NCBI GenBank assembly: GCA_903882745.1
Contig: CAIRYG010000011.1
Span: 496,001-560,000, forward strand
Origin: an uncultured Gemmatimonadota bacterium
Lineage (GTDB): Bacteria > Gemmatimonadota > Gemmatimonadetes > Gemmatimonadales > Gemmatimonadaceae
Length of the DNA: 64,000 bases
Reading direction: 5' to 3'
The notes under the pieces are model-generated. The model searched no databases and was not told where the DNA came from. It saw only the letters and a program-made list of their open reading frames with translations. A program made the position numbers and the translations under genes. Below are positions 36,047 through 45,242 of the stretch, one piece after another (positions within the stretch are counted from its first letter, which is position 1; every line of letters starts with the position of its first letter).

Positions 36047-37801
36047 GTGACTGCACGCTCCACGATCGTTCGTACGCTTGTTGCCGCCGGCTGTGCCGGA
36101 CTGGCGGTTGCCGCCTGCCGCGCCTCAACCGGCGGCTCTGCCACGGCGGCGGAAAACACCACCCAGGCGGCCTTCCCCGGCGGCTGGCGCTTCCCAACGG
36201 GCACGCAGGCGACCGAGTCGGAGCACGCCATGGTCGTGAGCAACTCGCGGCTGGCGAGCGAAGCGGGGATTGAGATCCTCAAGGCGGGCGGGAACGCGGT
36301 GGATGCCGCGGTCGCGACCGGGTTCGCGATGGCGGTCACCTATCCGTCGGCGGGGAATATCGGCGGCGGCGGGTTTATGAATATCCGCATGGCCGACGGA
36401 CGTTCGGCGGCGATCGATTATCGCGAGGTGGCACCGCTCGCGGCAACGCGCGATATGTACCTCGACGCCAGCGGCAAGCTCACGAACAAGAGTGTGGTGG
36501 GCCCACTCGCGGTTGGCGTGCCGGGCGCCGTGGCGGGGATGAATGAGGCCCTCTCCACGTACGGATCGATGACGCTGGCGCAGGTGATGGCTCCCGCCAT
36601 CCGGTTGGCCGAACAGGGGTTCGTTGCCGACAGCGCCTTCTCGCGCGGCCTCACCGGGGCAAAGACGCTCCTCGGACAGTTTGAAGGGAAGGCCGTCTTT
36701 TACCCAGGCGGCGAGGCCCCGAAGCCCGGCTCGACATTCAAGCAGCCGGACTTGGCGCGTTCGCTCAAGCTGATCGCAGCGCAGGGCGTGAAGGCCTTCT
36801 ACGACGGCGAGGTGGGCGATTCGCTGGTCGCGGAAATGAAGCGCAGCGGCGGGATCATCACCAAGGAAGACTTGCGCCGCTACAAGCCCGAATGGCGCAC
36901 GCCGATCAAGAGCACGTACCGCGGCTATACGCTCTTCACGATGCCCCCCGCGAGCTCCGGCGGCATCACGATGACGGAGACGCTCAATATTCTCGAAAAC
37001 TTCGCGCCGCTCCCGCCGTTCGGCAGTGTGCAGTACACGCACCTGCTGACCGAAGCGTATCGCCGGAGCTTCACTGACCGCAATGAGAAACTCGGCGACC
37101 CCGCCTTCGTGAAGGTCCCGCTCGAGCAGCTCACGAGCAAGGACTACGCCAAAACGTTGGCGCAGCAGGTGAACCGTGACAAGGCGAGCAAGACGCCGAC
37201 CTTCAACATCAACGGCGACGGGACGAACACCACGCATTACTCGGTGGTAGACGCCAAGGGAAATGCGGTCGCCACCACGACGACGCTCAACAACTCGTAC
37301 GGCTCAGGCGTCTGGGTGCGCGGCGGTGGCTTTCTCCTGAATGACGAGATGGATGATTTTGCCGCCAAGCCGGGCGCACCGAACATGTTCGGGCTCGTGC
37401 AGGGCGAGGCGAACGCAATCAAGCCGGGCAAGCGGATGCTCTCGGCGATGGCGCCGACCATCGTGCTCGATGCACAGGGACAGGTGCTGCTCGTGACGGG
37501 TGCCGCTGGCGGCCCGACGATTATTACCGCGACAATGGAAGTGATCCTCAACGTGATTGAGCATCACATGTCGCTCGCCGACGCTATGCGCGCCCCGCGT
37601 CTGCACCATCAGGCCCTGCCGGACACCATTCGCTATGAGCGCAATGGACTCACGGGCCCCGTGGTTGACTCTCTCACCAAAATGGGCCACACGCTGCAGG
37701 CGAGCACGGGCATCGCAAACGTGAACTCGATCATGCGGGTCAAGGGTGGCTGGCACGGCGTGTTCGAGCCGCGCTCCGTGGGAGGGGCCGTCGGCTACTG
37801 A
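36047..37801 (+). CDS. ggt: Gamma-glutamyltransferase, lipoprotein
   Basis: A 584-residue autoprocessing N-terminal-nucleophile hydrolase acting on gamma-glutamyl compounds such as glutathione. The start is the GTG at 36047, with GAGGGAG eight bases upstream; a GTG ten codons earlier is less likely. The signal ends in lipobox VAAC (C24), so it is probably membrane-anchored in the periplasm. The processing site and nucleophile T395 lie in NTTHYSVVD, with NNSYGSGVW, a later AAGGPTI motif, and a large-subunit segment AGGNAVDAAVATGFA. It ends 10 bp before the convergent glycine-zipper gene. Confidence 0.95.
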   Translation: MTARSTIVRTLVAAGCAGLAVAACRASTGGSATAAENTTQAAFPGGWRFPTGTQATESEHAMVVSNSRLASEAGIEILKAGGNAVDAAVATGFAMAVTYPSAGNIGGGGFMNIRMADGRSAAIDYREVAPLAATRDMYLDASGKLTNKSVVGPLAVGVPGAVAGMNEALSTYGSMTLAQVMAPAIRLAEQGFVADSAFSRGLTGAKTLLGQFEGKAVFYPGGEAPKPGSTFKQPDLARSLKLIAAQGVKAFYDGEVGDSLVAEMKRSGGIITKEDLRRYKPEWRTPIKSTYRGYTLFTMPPASSGGITMTETLNILENFAPLPPFGSVQYTHLLTEAYRRSFTDRNEKLGDPAFVKVPLEQLTSKDYAKTLAQQVNRDKASKTPTFNINGDGTNTTHYSVVDAKGNAVATTTTLNNSYGSGVWVRGGGFLLNDEMDDFAAKPGAPNMFGLVQGEANAIKPGKRMLSAMAPTIVLDAQGQVLLVTGAAGGPTIITATMEVILNVIEHHMSLADAMRAPRLHHQALPDTIRYERNGLTGPVVDSLTKMGHTLQASTGIANVNSIMRVKGGWHGVFEPRSVGGAVGY

Positions 37802-37810
37802 GGCACCCGC

Positions 37811-38698
37811 TTAGGGCTTTGTCGGCACCTTGATCGTGAGCGGCTTGTCGAGCGCAATGGTCAGGGTGCCGTCTGCTTTCAGGCAGCCCTCGTACTGATT
37901 GGTTCCTGAAGCCGTCATGGCACCCGCGACACCGCCGATCACGGCACCGAGCACGGTGGACTTGGTGTTCTTCCCGAGTACCTGCCCGGCAATGGCGCCA
38001 ATGGCCGCGCCCTTGGCTGTTGTCTTGGCTTGATCGCTCAGACTCTCGGTGCCAACGCGCTCCAGTGGCGCCGTTGGCGTGACCTTGCCATCCACCGGGT
38101 AGCTGTCGTTGCCGATGCGCACCGCGATGACATCAAACGCGAGCGTGGATTCAGCCTTGGCGTTGGTGGTGCTCGCGGATTCCACCACCCGAAGTACCAC
38201 GAGGCTCCCAGCAGGAATCACGACGCCATTACTCCCCTGCACTGCCTCGCCAAGCGCGGCGGTGAAGCGATCGCCGGCTTTGTGCGTAGTGGTGCAGATC
38301 CGCGCAGCCGGCTTCACCGCAAAGTGCACCCCTGCCTCGACAGTGCCCGTTGGGGCCGCTGTGGCGACGGCAGGCTGTGGGGCAGCCTGTGGGGGCCCCT
38401 GCGGCGCTGGCTGTGGCATAGCGGGCGCTGCGGCGGCCACAGGGGCGGTTCCCTGCGGAGCGGGTGATGTCGCCCTCGGGGCCTGCAGTGGCGCCCGTTC
38501 GGGTGAGCGGGCCGGAGCCTTGGGCGCTGGGGTCGGTGCCGCCGCGGGGACTGGTGCCACGTCATTGAGCTGCGGCTGCCCCTGCATGGCGGGGGCGAGT
38601 TCGATATTCCGCCGTTTCGCCGTGTCGGCATCCTTGCCCCCACAGGCCGCACCTGCGACGAACAGAAAAACGACCGCGAGGGTGTAGATTGCACGCAT
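37811..38698 (-). CDS. Exported glycine-zipper protein
   Basis: A 295-residue secreted protein. The start at 38698 has AGGAG six bases upstream. The signal (YTLAVVFLFVAGAACGG) ends in a possible lipobox cysteine. About 90 residues of Pro/Ala/Gln linker follow, then a beta-rich region (GVHFAVKPAARICTTTHKAGD, IPAGSLVVLRVVESA). The C-terminal part contains a glycine zipper (KGAAIGAIAGQVLGKN, GAVIGGVAGAMTASG), as in Pcp/SlyB-type outer-membrane lipoproteins. No precise function is known. Confidence 0.78.
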   Translation of the reverse strand: MRAIYTLAVVFLFVAGAACGGKDADTAKRRNIELAPAMQGQPQLNDVAPVPAAAPTPAPKAPARSPERAPLQAPRATSPAPQGTAPVAAAAPAMPQPAPQGPPQAAPQPAVATAAPTGTVEAGVHFAVKPAARICTTTHKAGDRFTAALGEAVQGSNGVVIPAGSLVVLRVVESASTTNAKAESTLAFDVIAVRIGNDSYPVDGKVTPTAPLERVGTESLSDQAKTTAKGAAIGAIAGQVLGKNTKSTVLGAVIGGVAGAMTASGTNQYEGCLKADGTLTIALDKPLTIKVPTKP

Positions 38699-38773
38699 GG
38701 GAATCTCCTGGAAAGATCGCGAACGGAGGCCCCTGCAAGTTAGTCGCTCCCGTACCCCGACCAGACAAATCGC

Positions 38774-40537
38774 GTGAAGGCACTCCGACGCCTCCTCCCC
38801 TATTACCGCCCGTATCGTGCACAAGTTGCATGGGGACTCTTTGCGGTGGTGGTGTCGAGCACGCTGGTCAATGGCGTTCCCACCCTGCTGCGCCGCGCGA
38901 TTGACGCGCTTGGCAGTGGCGCCGACGCGTCCGTGGTCTGGAAGCTCGCCGGCGCGATGGTGGCGCTCATCCTGTTCAACGGGGTGTTCCGCTTCTGGAT
39001 GCGCGAAATCCTCAATGGCGTGAGCCGGCGGATTGAGAACGACCTGCGCGACGATCTCTTCGTGCACCTCGCGACGCTCGATGCCCGCTGGTACAACCGC
39101 ACCCGGACGGGCGAAATCATGGCCCGACTCACCAACGACCTCGGCGCAGTCCGCATGGCGGCTGGGCCGGCCATCATGTATCTCACCAACACCGTGTTTG
39201 GCGGCGTGGTGGCCTTGGTCTTTATGGCGCGCATCAGCGGGCGACTCACAGTGCTCGCCCTGCTCCCGATGGTGTTTCTGCCGATCGTTATGCTCAAACT
39301 CGGGCGCGCCGTGCACGACCGATTCGAGTCGGTGCAATCACACTTCGGCACGCTCACGACGCTCGTCCAAGAGAATCTGAGCGGCGTACGGATTGTGCGT
39401 GCGTATCGGCAAGAAGCCGCGGAAAGCGCGCGCTTCGACGCCTCGAGCGCAGAATACGTCCGACGCAACGTGCAGCTTGCCAATCTGTACGGCATTATGA
39501 GCCCCTCGCTGACGACGCTCGCGGGACTCGGCGCCGCGGCAGTCCTGGGCATCGGTGGCGCTCAGGTGATCGCCGGGAAGATGTCGGTCGGCGCATTCGT
39601 GGCCTTCGGACTCTATCTCTCCAACCTGACCTGGCCGCTCATCGCGCTTGGGTGGGTCACGAACCTGTTCCAGCGCGGCGAAGCCTCGATGGCACGACTC
39701 AACGAGATTTTCGATGCGCAACCGTCGGTCACGACGCCCGTCACTCCCGCCACCTTACCCGTAACTACGGGCGGGCGGGCCATCGAGTTTCGCAACGTGT
39801 CGTTCTCGTACACCGAGCGTGAGGTGTTGCACGACATCTCGTTCACGATTCCCGCGGGTGGAACGCTTGGCGTTGTCGGCGCCACCGGGAGTGGCAAGAG
39901 CGCGCTGCTCGAACTGATGGCACGACTGTACGATCCGACCGCTGGCACCGTACTGATGGACGGGGTACCGTTGCCGACACTCTCGCTCGACACGCTGCGC
40001 GCCGAGATCGGGTTCGTGCCGCAGGAAAGCCTCCTGTTCAGCGACACGATCGGATCGAACCTCGCCTACGGGCTTCGCCACGCGCACGACACCCCCGCCG
40101 CGACCACGGCGGAGCAGACGGCTTGGGCTGCCGCGATCGCTCAGCTGGCAGAAACGATCGATGGGCTCCCTTCGGGGTATCAGACCATGCTCGGCGAACG
40201 GGGGATCAACCTGAGCGGCGGGCAGAAGCAGCGCGCAGCGATGGCACGCGCGCTGGCGCGGCGCCCATCGATTGTCGTGCTCGACGATGCACTCTCGGCG
40301 GTGGATACCCAGACGGAGGCCGCGATTTTGCGGGGACTGCGTGAAGCGCTATCTGGGCGCACGGCGGTCATCGCGTCGCATCGGATCACGGCGATCCGTG
40401 ACGCGTCGCATATCATCGTGCTCGACGACGGGCGGATTGTGGAACGGGGAACGCACGACGATCTGATGGCGCTGCAAGGGCGCTATTGGGCGTTGCTGCG
40501 GCGCCAACAACTTGAGGAGGCCGTCGAGGCCGCCTGA
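38774..40537 (+). CDS. ABC exporter half-transporter with non-canonical ATPase site
   Basis: A 587-residue MsbA-type exporter: six membrane helices (about 15-310) fused to a nucleotide-binding domain. Walker A is GATGSGKS, the Q-loop is VPQESLLFSD, the signature LSGGQKQR, and Walker B is IVVLDDALSAVD. The catalytic Glu after Walker B is replaced by Asp, as in the degenerate half of heterodimeric exporters (TM287 or BmrC type). No second half-transporter lies next to it. The start is a GTG at 38774. A small outer-membrane protein gene follows 15 bp downstream. Confidence 0.92.
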   Translation: MKALRRLLPYYRPYRAQVAWGLFAVVVSSTLVNGVPTLLRRAIDALGSGADASVVWKLAGAMVALILFNGVFRFWMREILNGVSRRIENDLRDDLFVHLATLDARWYNRTRTGEIMARLTNDLGAVRMAAGPAIMYLTNTVFGGVVALVFMARISGRLTVLALLPMVFLPIVMLKLGRAVHDRFESVQSHFGTLTTLVQENLSGVRIVRAYRQEAAESARFDASSAEYVRRNVQLANLYGIMSPSLTTLAGLGAAAVLGIGGAQVIAGKMSVGAFVAFGLYLSNLTWPLIALGWVTNLFQRGEASMARLNEIFDAQPSVTTPVTPATLPVTTGGRAIEFRNVSFSYTEREVLHDISFTIPAGGTLGVVGATGSGKSALLELMARLYDPTAGTVLMDGVPLPTLSLDTLRAEIGFVPQESLLFSDTIGSNLAYGLRHAHDTPAATTAEQTAWAAAIAQLAETIDGLPSGYQTMLGERGINLSGGQKQRAAMARALARRPSIVVLDDALSAVDTQTEAAILRGLREALSGRTAVIASHRITAIRDASHIIVLDDGRIVERGTHDDLMALQGRYWALLRRQQLEEAVEAA

Positions 40538-40552
40538 CCAGGAGGGAACGCC

Positions 40553-41098
40553 ATGCGACAGCTTCTACGTGCACTCACCGCGGCAGCGCTCAGCGCAGCA
40601 GCGCTCAGCGTCGCACTGCCAACCGCCACGCGCGCACAGGGCATGGGCTTCACGCTCATGGGTGGCGCGAATGTCGCGATTGGCGACCTGGGCACCAGCT
40701 CCGACCTCGGTATCGGGATATCGCTGCGCCGCGAAGCGGGCGGCCAGTCAGCGGGCTGGGGATATCGGACAGACTTTAGCTTCGACCGATTCGCCACGAA
40801 GGGGACCGTCGACAACTACCAGTACATTGGCGTTACCACCAACCTGGTGCACAACACCAATCGCGAGCTGTATCAGTACGCTGGAGTCGGCATTTTCCAA
40901 GCAAAGACCGTCCCGAGCAGCACGGGAATCGGCGCCGTGAACAGCTACACCGAGTCGGCGTTCGGCCTGCAGGGCGGCGTCGGGCTCGCGCTACCGATCA
41001 TCAGCGACAAAGCATTCCTCGACGTGGGCGTGGTGACAGTGCTCACGAGCGGACGCACCAGCAGCTGGTTCCCAATTCGCTTTGGCTTCAGGATCTAA
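40553..41098 (+). CDS. Small outer-membrane beta-barrel protein
   Basis: A 181-residue protein with a signal peptide (LLRALTAAALSAAALSVALPTATRAQG) and short amphipathic strands (GFTLMGGANVAI, GIGISLRREAG, YRTDFSFDRF) ending in FPIRFGFRI, typical of an eight-stranded barrel. AGGAGGG lies seven bases before the ATG. It sits 15 bp after the ABC exporter, so the two are probably co-transcribed. The signal region contains a duplicated 12-bp GCAGCGCTCAGC unit. Function unknown. Confidence 0.8.
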   Translation: MRQLLRALTAAALSAAALSVALPTATRAQGMGFTLMGGANVAIGDLGTSSDLGIGISLRREAGGQSAGWGYRTDFSFDRFATKGTVDNYQYIGVTTNLVHNTNRELYQYAGVGIFQAKTVPSSTGIGAVNSYTESAFGLQGGVGLALPIISDKAFLDVGVVTVLTSGRTSSWFPIRFGFRI

Positions 41099-41110
41099 CT
41101 GGACGCGATG

Positions 41111-41842
41111 TTATAACCGGCTCTTGATGAAGGCCGGAGTGAAGGCCGACATCCAGTTGGAGAGAATCGACAGATAGTTGGTGACCATCAGCAAGCCGAC
41201 GCCAATCAACAGCACGCCGGCGATGCGCTGGACCCACACCATCTGCGACCGCATCTTGGCGAAGACCGCGAGAAAGCGTTCCACTGCCAGCGCCGCCACA
41301 AGAAACGGAATGGCGAGCCCCATCGAGTAGGCCAGCAACAACATGAGGCCGCGGGTGAGATCCGCTTGGCTCGCCGTGTAGGTGAGGATCGCCCCGAGGA
41401 TAGGACCGATGCAGGGACTCCACCCCGCCCCAAACGCGACGCCGACCATCACCGTGCCGAGGTAGCCGAGCGGCTTATCGTGCAGGTGCACGCGCCGCTC
41501 CTGTCCCAAGAATCCGATGTTCAGCACGCCGAGCAGGTAGAGACCGAACACAATCACCAACGAGCCGCCGATCCGCGACAGCCAGAACCGGTTGGCGAGC
41601 AACATCCGCCCAAAGCCGGTCGCCACCGCGCCGAGTGCAAGAAAAATCAGGGTGAAGCCGAGGATGAAGAGCAGCGAGTGCACGAGCGCGGTGCGCCGTG
41701 ACTTCGTGACGTCCTCGAACGAGAGCCCGGTAATGAACGTGACGTAACTCGGAATCAGCGGGAGCACGCACGGGGAGAGAAAGCTCAGCAGTCCCGCACT
41801 GAACGCGATAGCGAGCCCCACGCTGGCAGATTCTTGTTGCAT
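41111..41842 (-). CDS. ccdA: Cytochrome c biogenesis / thiol transport protein
   Basis: A 243-residue polytopic protein of the CcdA/DsbD-beta family that carries reducing equivalents from cytoplasmic thioredoxin across the membrane. Its two redox cysteines lie in LSPCVLPLIPSYVTF and WSPCIGPILGA, in helices 1 and 4. It follows fur by 6 bp and is the last gene of the long minus-strand run. It converges with the outer-membrane protein gene (12-bp gap). Confidence 0.93.
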   Translation of the reverse strand: MQQESASVGLAIAFSAGLLSFLSPCVLPLIPSYVTFITGLSFEDVTKSRRTALVHSLLFILGFTLIFLALGAVATGFGRMLLANRFWLSRIGGSLVIVFGLYLLGVLNIGFLGQERRVHLHDKPLGYLGTVMVGVAFGAGWSPCIGPILGAILTYTASQADLTRGLMLLLAYSMGLAIPFLVAALAVERFLAVFAKMRSQMVWVQRIAGVLLIGVGLLMVTNYLSILSNWMSAFTPAFIKSRL

Positions 41843-41848
41843 GCGTCC

Positions 41849-42298
41849 TCAGGAGTTGGCGGCAGCGCGGCAGGAGCGGCAGAGGCCGTAGATCACCAAG
41901 CGGTGTCGCTCGCGCGTAAAGCCGCGCGATGCAGCGAGTTCTCCGGCGATCCGATCAATACGGTCGTCGCGAAACTCTTCGACGCGTCCGCAGCCGGTGC
42001 AAATCAGATGCTCGTGCTGGGGTACATCGCGCGCCGTCTCAAAACGGCGGAACCCTTCCCCGAAGTCACGCTCCACGACGAGCCCGCTCTCGAGCAGCAC
42101 GTCGATGGTCCGATAGACGGTCGCCGTCCCAACCTTATTCCCACGTCCGTTGAGTTCGGCCGCCACCTCTTCTGCCGACAAGTGCCGGTCGGCATTGAAC
42201 AGGACCTCGGCGATGGCGACCCGCTGCGCAGTCACGGGAAGCCCGCGGTCGCGCAGCCACGAGGTAAAGCGGTCGACTACGGCGTCGTCCGCTGCCAC
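41849..42298 (-). CDS. Fur/PerR-family metal-dependent repressor
   Basis: A 149-residue Fur-family regulator with a winged-helix domain (LPVTAQRVAIAEVL, GTATVYRTIDVLLESGLV). Metal-binding elements are HEHLICTGCG and LCRSC, two CxxC pairs of the structural zinc site. The start is a GTG at 42298, inside the 3' end of the preceding gene (22-bp overlap). Placement before ccdA and after priA hints at iron or redox control, but whether it is Fur, Zur or PerR cannot be told. Confidence 0.92.
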   Translation of the reverse strand: MAADDAVVDRFTSWLRDRGLPVTAQRVAIAEVLFNADRHLSAEEVAAELNGRGNKVGTATVYRTIDVLLESGLVVERDFGEGFRRFETARDVPQHEHLICTGCGRVEEFRDDRIDRIAGELAASRGFTRERHRLVIYGLCRSCRAAANS

Positions 42299-42801
42299 GC
42301 CGAGGTTTCCAGCAGAGCGTGCAGCTCATCAGCATCCATGCGCAGGGCGCCAAGTTCGTCGCCGGAACGCTGCTCAACGCCGCGCACGACCGTTCCAACG
42401 ATCGGCAGCGACGCATCGCCTTCGGTCTTGAAGTCGAACTCCCACTTCCCGCGCTCTGGTCCCTTGCGGGTCCAGCGGTAAATGGCCGTGCAGACTTCGA
42501 GCCGAGAGGCAACGGCCATCACAGGGGCAGTGGGCTCTTCGACCAGCTCGATGGGTTCGAGGGGTTCGACGACCTCGGCCGCCACGTCCTCCTCAACACT
42601 CTCGAGCGTCTCGACCACCTCGGCGGCGTCAGCAACGGGTTCCGTCACCGTAATGGGCGCTGATTCGAGCGCCACGACCGCGACGCCAGACTCCAGCTGC
42701 CCCTGCCGGATAGGCGGGAAGAAGTGAATCTCGACGATGCGCTCAGGGCTCACGCGCTCCAGGATCCCCCGGAGGAAGCGTTCGCGGGTCTCGTTCATCA
42801 T
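42277..42801 (-). CDS. Glu/Val-rich hypothetical protein
   Basis: A 174-residue protein. The N-terminus (MMNETRERFLRGILERVSPERI, shown in part) is helical and is followed by an acidic Val/Glu/Pro stretch (VADAAEVVETLESVEEDVAAE) of low complexity. A compact C-terminal region contains CTAIYRWTRKGPERGKWEFD and ALRMDADELHALLE. I chose the double-ATG at 42801 rather than 42837. It lies between priA (86-bp gap) and fur (22-bp overlap). I do not recognise its family. Confidence 0.65.
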   Translation of the reverse strand: MMNETRERFLRGILERVSPERIVEIHFFPPIRQGQLESGVAVVALESAPITVTEPVADAAEVVETLESVEEDVAAEVVEPLEPIELVEEPTAPVMAVASRLEVCTAIYRWTRKGPERGKWEFDFKTEGDASLPIVGTVVRGVEQRSGDELGALRMDADELHALLETSAWQRTTP

Positions 42802-42887
42802 AGACGAAAGATAACGACTGGGCCGCAGGCTACCCACCTCCTCAGGGGTGGAAACCGGCCCCGGGTGGGCGTTCGGGACCGCTCGGA

Positions 42888-45242
42888 TCAGAGCAGCGAG
42901 ACGGGATCCCGGTCGAACGCCACGCGCAGCTCATGCCGCGCCGGCACGTCAAAGGTCGAGAGGAAGCGACGGGCCAGTCGCGTGAGCGCGCCAGCATGCC
43001 CGGTGCGGAGGAGCAGGTGCCAGCGCCACCGTTGCTTGATGCGCTCAATGGCGCACGGCGCGGGCCCAATCATCTCGATCGTTCCCTCGGGGAGCTGCGC
43101 GATGGCTTGGATCATCCACTCGCCCGCGGCCTCAGCGAGGGCAAATGTCGCCTGCTCGTCCTCGCCACTGAACACAAAGTTCGCCACGCGCACCGTCGGC
43201 GGGTACGCCGGTGAGAGCCGCGCAGGGAGCTCCTCGGCGACGAACCCCAAATAGTCATGCGTGAGCGCACAGCGGAGGGCGTGGTGCGAGGGGACCCGGG
43301 TTTGGATAATCACCGCGCCGCCCTTGGGACCGCGCCCAGCCCGCCCCGCCACCTGACTTAGCAGCTGGAAGGCACGCTCCGATGCACGGAAATCGGGAAG
43401 ATTGATCCCCGTGTCCGCATCGATCACCCCGACCAGCGTCACGTTCGCAAAGTCGAGCCCCTTCGCGATCATCTGCGTGCCGAGCAGGATGTCCACCTCC
43501 CCACTCGCGACGCGATCGAGAATTTCGGTATGCGCCCACTTTCCGCTCGTTGTGTCCACGTCCATTCGTGCCACGCGAGCACCGGGGAACTGCTCGCCCA
43601 GCAGTCGCTCCACCTGCTGCGTGCCCAGTCCTCGCTGCCGCAGCGTGGCATCGCCGCACTGCGGACAGGCGGCGCCCGGCGTTTCCTGCCGTCGGCAGTA
43701 GTGGCAGATCAGCCGCTCAGGATGATGGTGCAGCGTGAGCGAGATGGAGCAATCGGGGCAGCTTGCGACCCACTCACAGGAACTGCACTGCACAAACGAA
43801 GCGTATCCGCGCCGATTCAGCAGGAGAATACTCTGCTCCCGCTTGGCAATCCGATCGCGCAGTGCGATTTCCAATGGCTCGCTCAACACGCTCCGAATCG
43901 CGCGCTGCGCAACGGTCATGCCCGCGCCCTTCGTCGTGGTGCGAAGGTCCACGACCTCGACGTGCGGAAGCGCGCCGCCGCCGACACGATCCGGCAGCGA
44001 AAGCAACTGATATTTTCCCGACTGCGCATTGACCCAGCTTTCCAAACTTGGCGTGGCGCTCCCGAGGACGCAGAGCGCCCCCGATTCCCGAGCGCGCACG
44101 ATCGCCACCTCCCGCGCATGATAGCGCGGCGACTCGGCCTGTTTGTAGCTCGACTCGTGTTCTTCGTCCACGATAATCGCACCGAGATTCTCGAGCGGCG
44201 CGAACACCGCGGACCGCGCGCCAACGGCGATTCGGCGTTCACCACGCTTGAGCGCCAGCCACGCGTCATACCGTTCGCCATCGCTCAGCGCCGAGTGGAG
44301 CACGGCGACTTGGTCGCCAAACACGGCGCGAAAGCGATCGACCGTCTGCGGCGTCAGGGCGATTTCCGGCACGAGGACAATCGCCGACTTCCCCTGCTCA
44401 ATCACCACGTGCCGGAGCAGCTCGAGATACACCAACGTCTTTCCCGAGCCGGTGATCCCGTGCAGGAGTGACACGCTTCCGGGCGCGGAGGCGACCAGCG
44501 TATCGATCGCCTGCTGTTGCGCCGACGTTGGCTGATGCGGTGCAGCCGTCGAACGCTTGCGATTCGCGAACGGATCGCGCGCGACCGTTTCGGACCCCAT
44601 CTCAGCGAGTCCGCGCTTGGCGAGCGCCGAGATCACAGCGCTCGTGCACTGCAGCTGATCCATCACATGCGCGACGGTGGCATGCCCGCCGAGTGACTCG
44701 AGGAGTTCGAAGACCGCGCGCTGCTGCGGCGACCGCTTGAACAGCCGGTCTCGCTCCATCAGCGACGGGAGTTCGGCGGTGACGCGCACCGTCCGCCGCG
44801 CCTTGACCGCCGGCTCCGGGCGGGCAACGGCGCCGAGCACTGCGGGAAGCGCCGTGCGAAGGACCATCCCTGGCGGCGCGACGTAGTAGCCCGAAATCCA
44901 TTTCGAGACGGCAAGCAAATCCGCGCGCATGCAGGGCGTCGCATCTGGGGCATCGAGAATCGGCTTGGCGAGCGCCCCCTTCAGGGCGGCCCCGTCGCTC
45001 TCACCGAGGCAGAACCCGATCACGCGCCGCCCGCGCACGTTCACGATAACGCGCGACCCAGCAACGACCGGATGGCGCAGTCCCTCGGGCACCGCGTAGG
45101 TGTAGGTCCCGAAGAGCGGGAGCGGGAGCGCGACCTCGATAAGTCGTAGGGCGACAGACGCCGCGACAGGCGCCACGACCGGAGCCGCAAGCGCGAGCCC
45201 GAGCGACGGAGTCCCATCGGCCGACGACTCGGCGGTCGTCAT
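42888..45242 (-). CDS. priA: Primosomal protein N', replication-restart helicase
   Basis: A 784-residue superfamily 2 helicase that reloads replisomes at collapsed forks. The N-terminal DNA-binding domain includes LFGTYTYAVP and GSRVIVNVRGRR. The helicase core has Walker A GITGSGKT and the DEEH box (IVDEEHESSYKQ). Zinc-binding cysteines follow (CSSCEWVASCPDC, CHYCRR, CPQCG), then LGTQMIAKGLDF and VAGRAGRG. The ATG at 45242 overlaps the preceding stop by one base (TGATG). Confidence 0.96.
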   Translation of the reverse strand: MTTAESSADGTPSLGLALAAPVVAPVAASVALRLIEVALPLPLFGTYTYAVPEGLRHPVVAGSRVIVNVRGRRVIGFCLGESDGAALKGALAKPILDAPDATPCMRADLLAVSKWISGYYVAPPGMVLRTALPAVLGAVARPEPAVKARRTVRVTAELPSLMERDRLFKRSPQQRAVFELLESLGGHATVAHVMDQLQCTSAVISALAKRGLAEMGSETVARDPFANRKRSTAAPHQPTSAQQQAIDTLVASAPGSVSLLHGITGSGKTLVYLELLRHVVIEQGKSAIVLVPEIALTPQTVDRFRAVFGDQVAVLHSALSDGERYDAWLALKRGERRIAVGARSAVFAPLENLGAIIVDEEHESSYKQAESPRYHAREVAIVRARESGALCVLGSATPSLESWVNAQSGKYQLLSLPDRVGGGALPHVEVVDLRTTTKGAGMTVAQRAIRSVLSEPLEIALRDRIAKREQSILLLNRRGYASFVQCSSCEWVASCPDCSISLTLHHHPERLICHYCRRQETPGAACPQCGDATLRQRGLGTQQVERLLGEQFPGARVARMDVDTTSGKWAHTEILDRVASGEVDILLGTQMIAKGLDFANVTLVGVIDADTGINLPDFRASERAFQLLSQVAGRAGRGPKGGAVIIQTRVPSHHALRCALTHDYLGFVAEELPARLSPAYPPTVRVANFVFSGEDEQATFALAEAAGEWMIQAIAQLPEGTIEMIGPAPCAIERIKQRWRWHLLLRTGHAGALTRLARRFLSTFDVPARHELRVAFDRDPVSLL

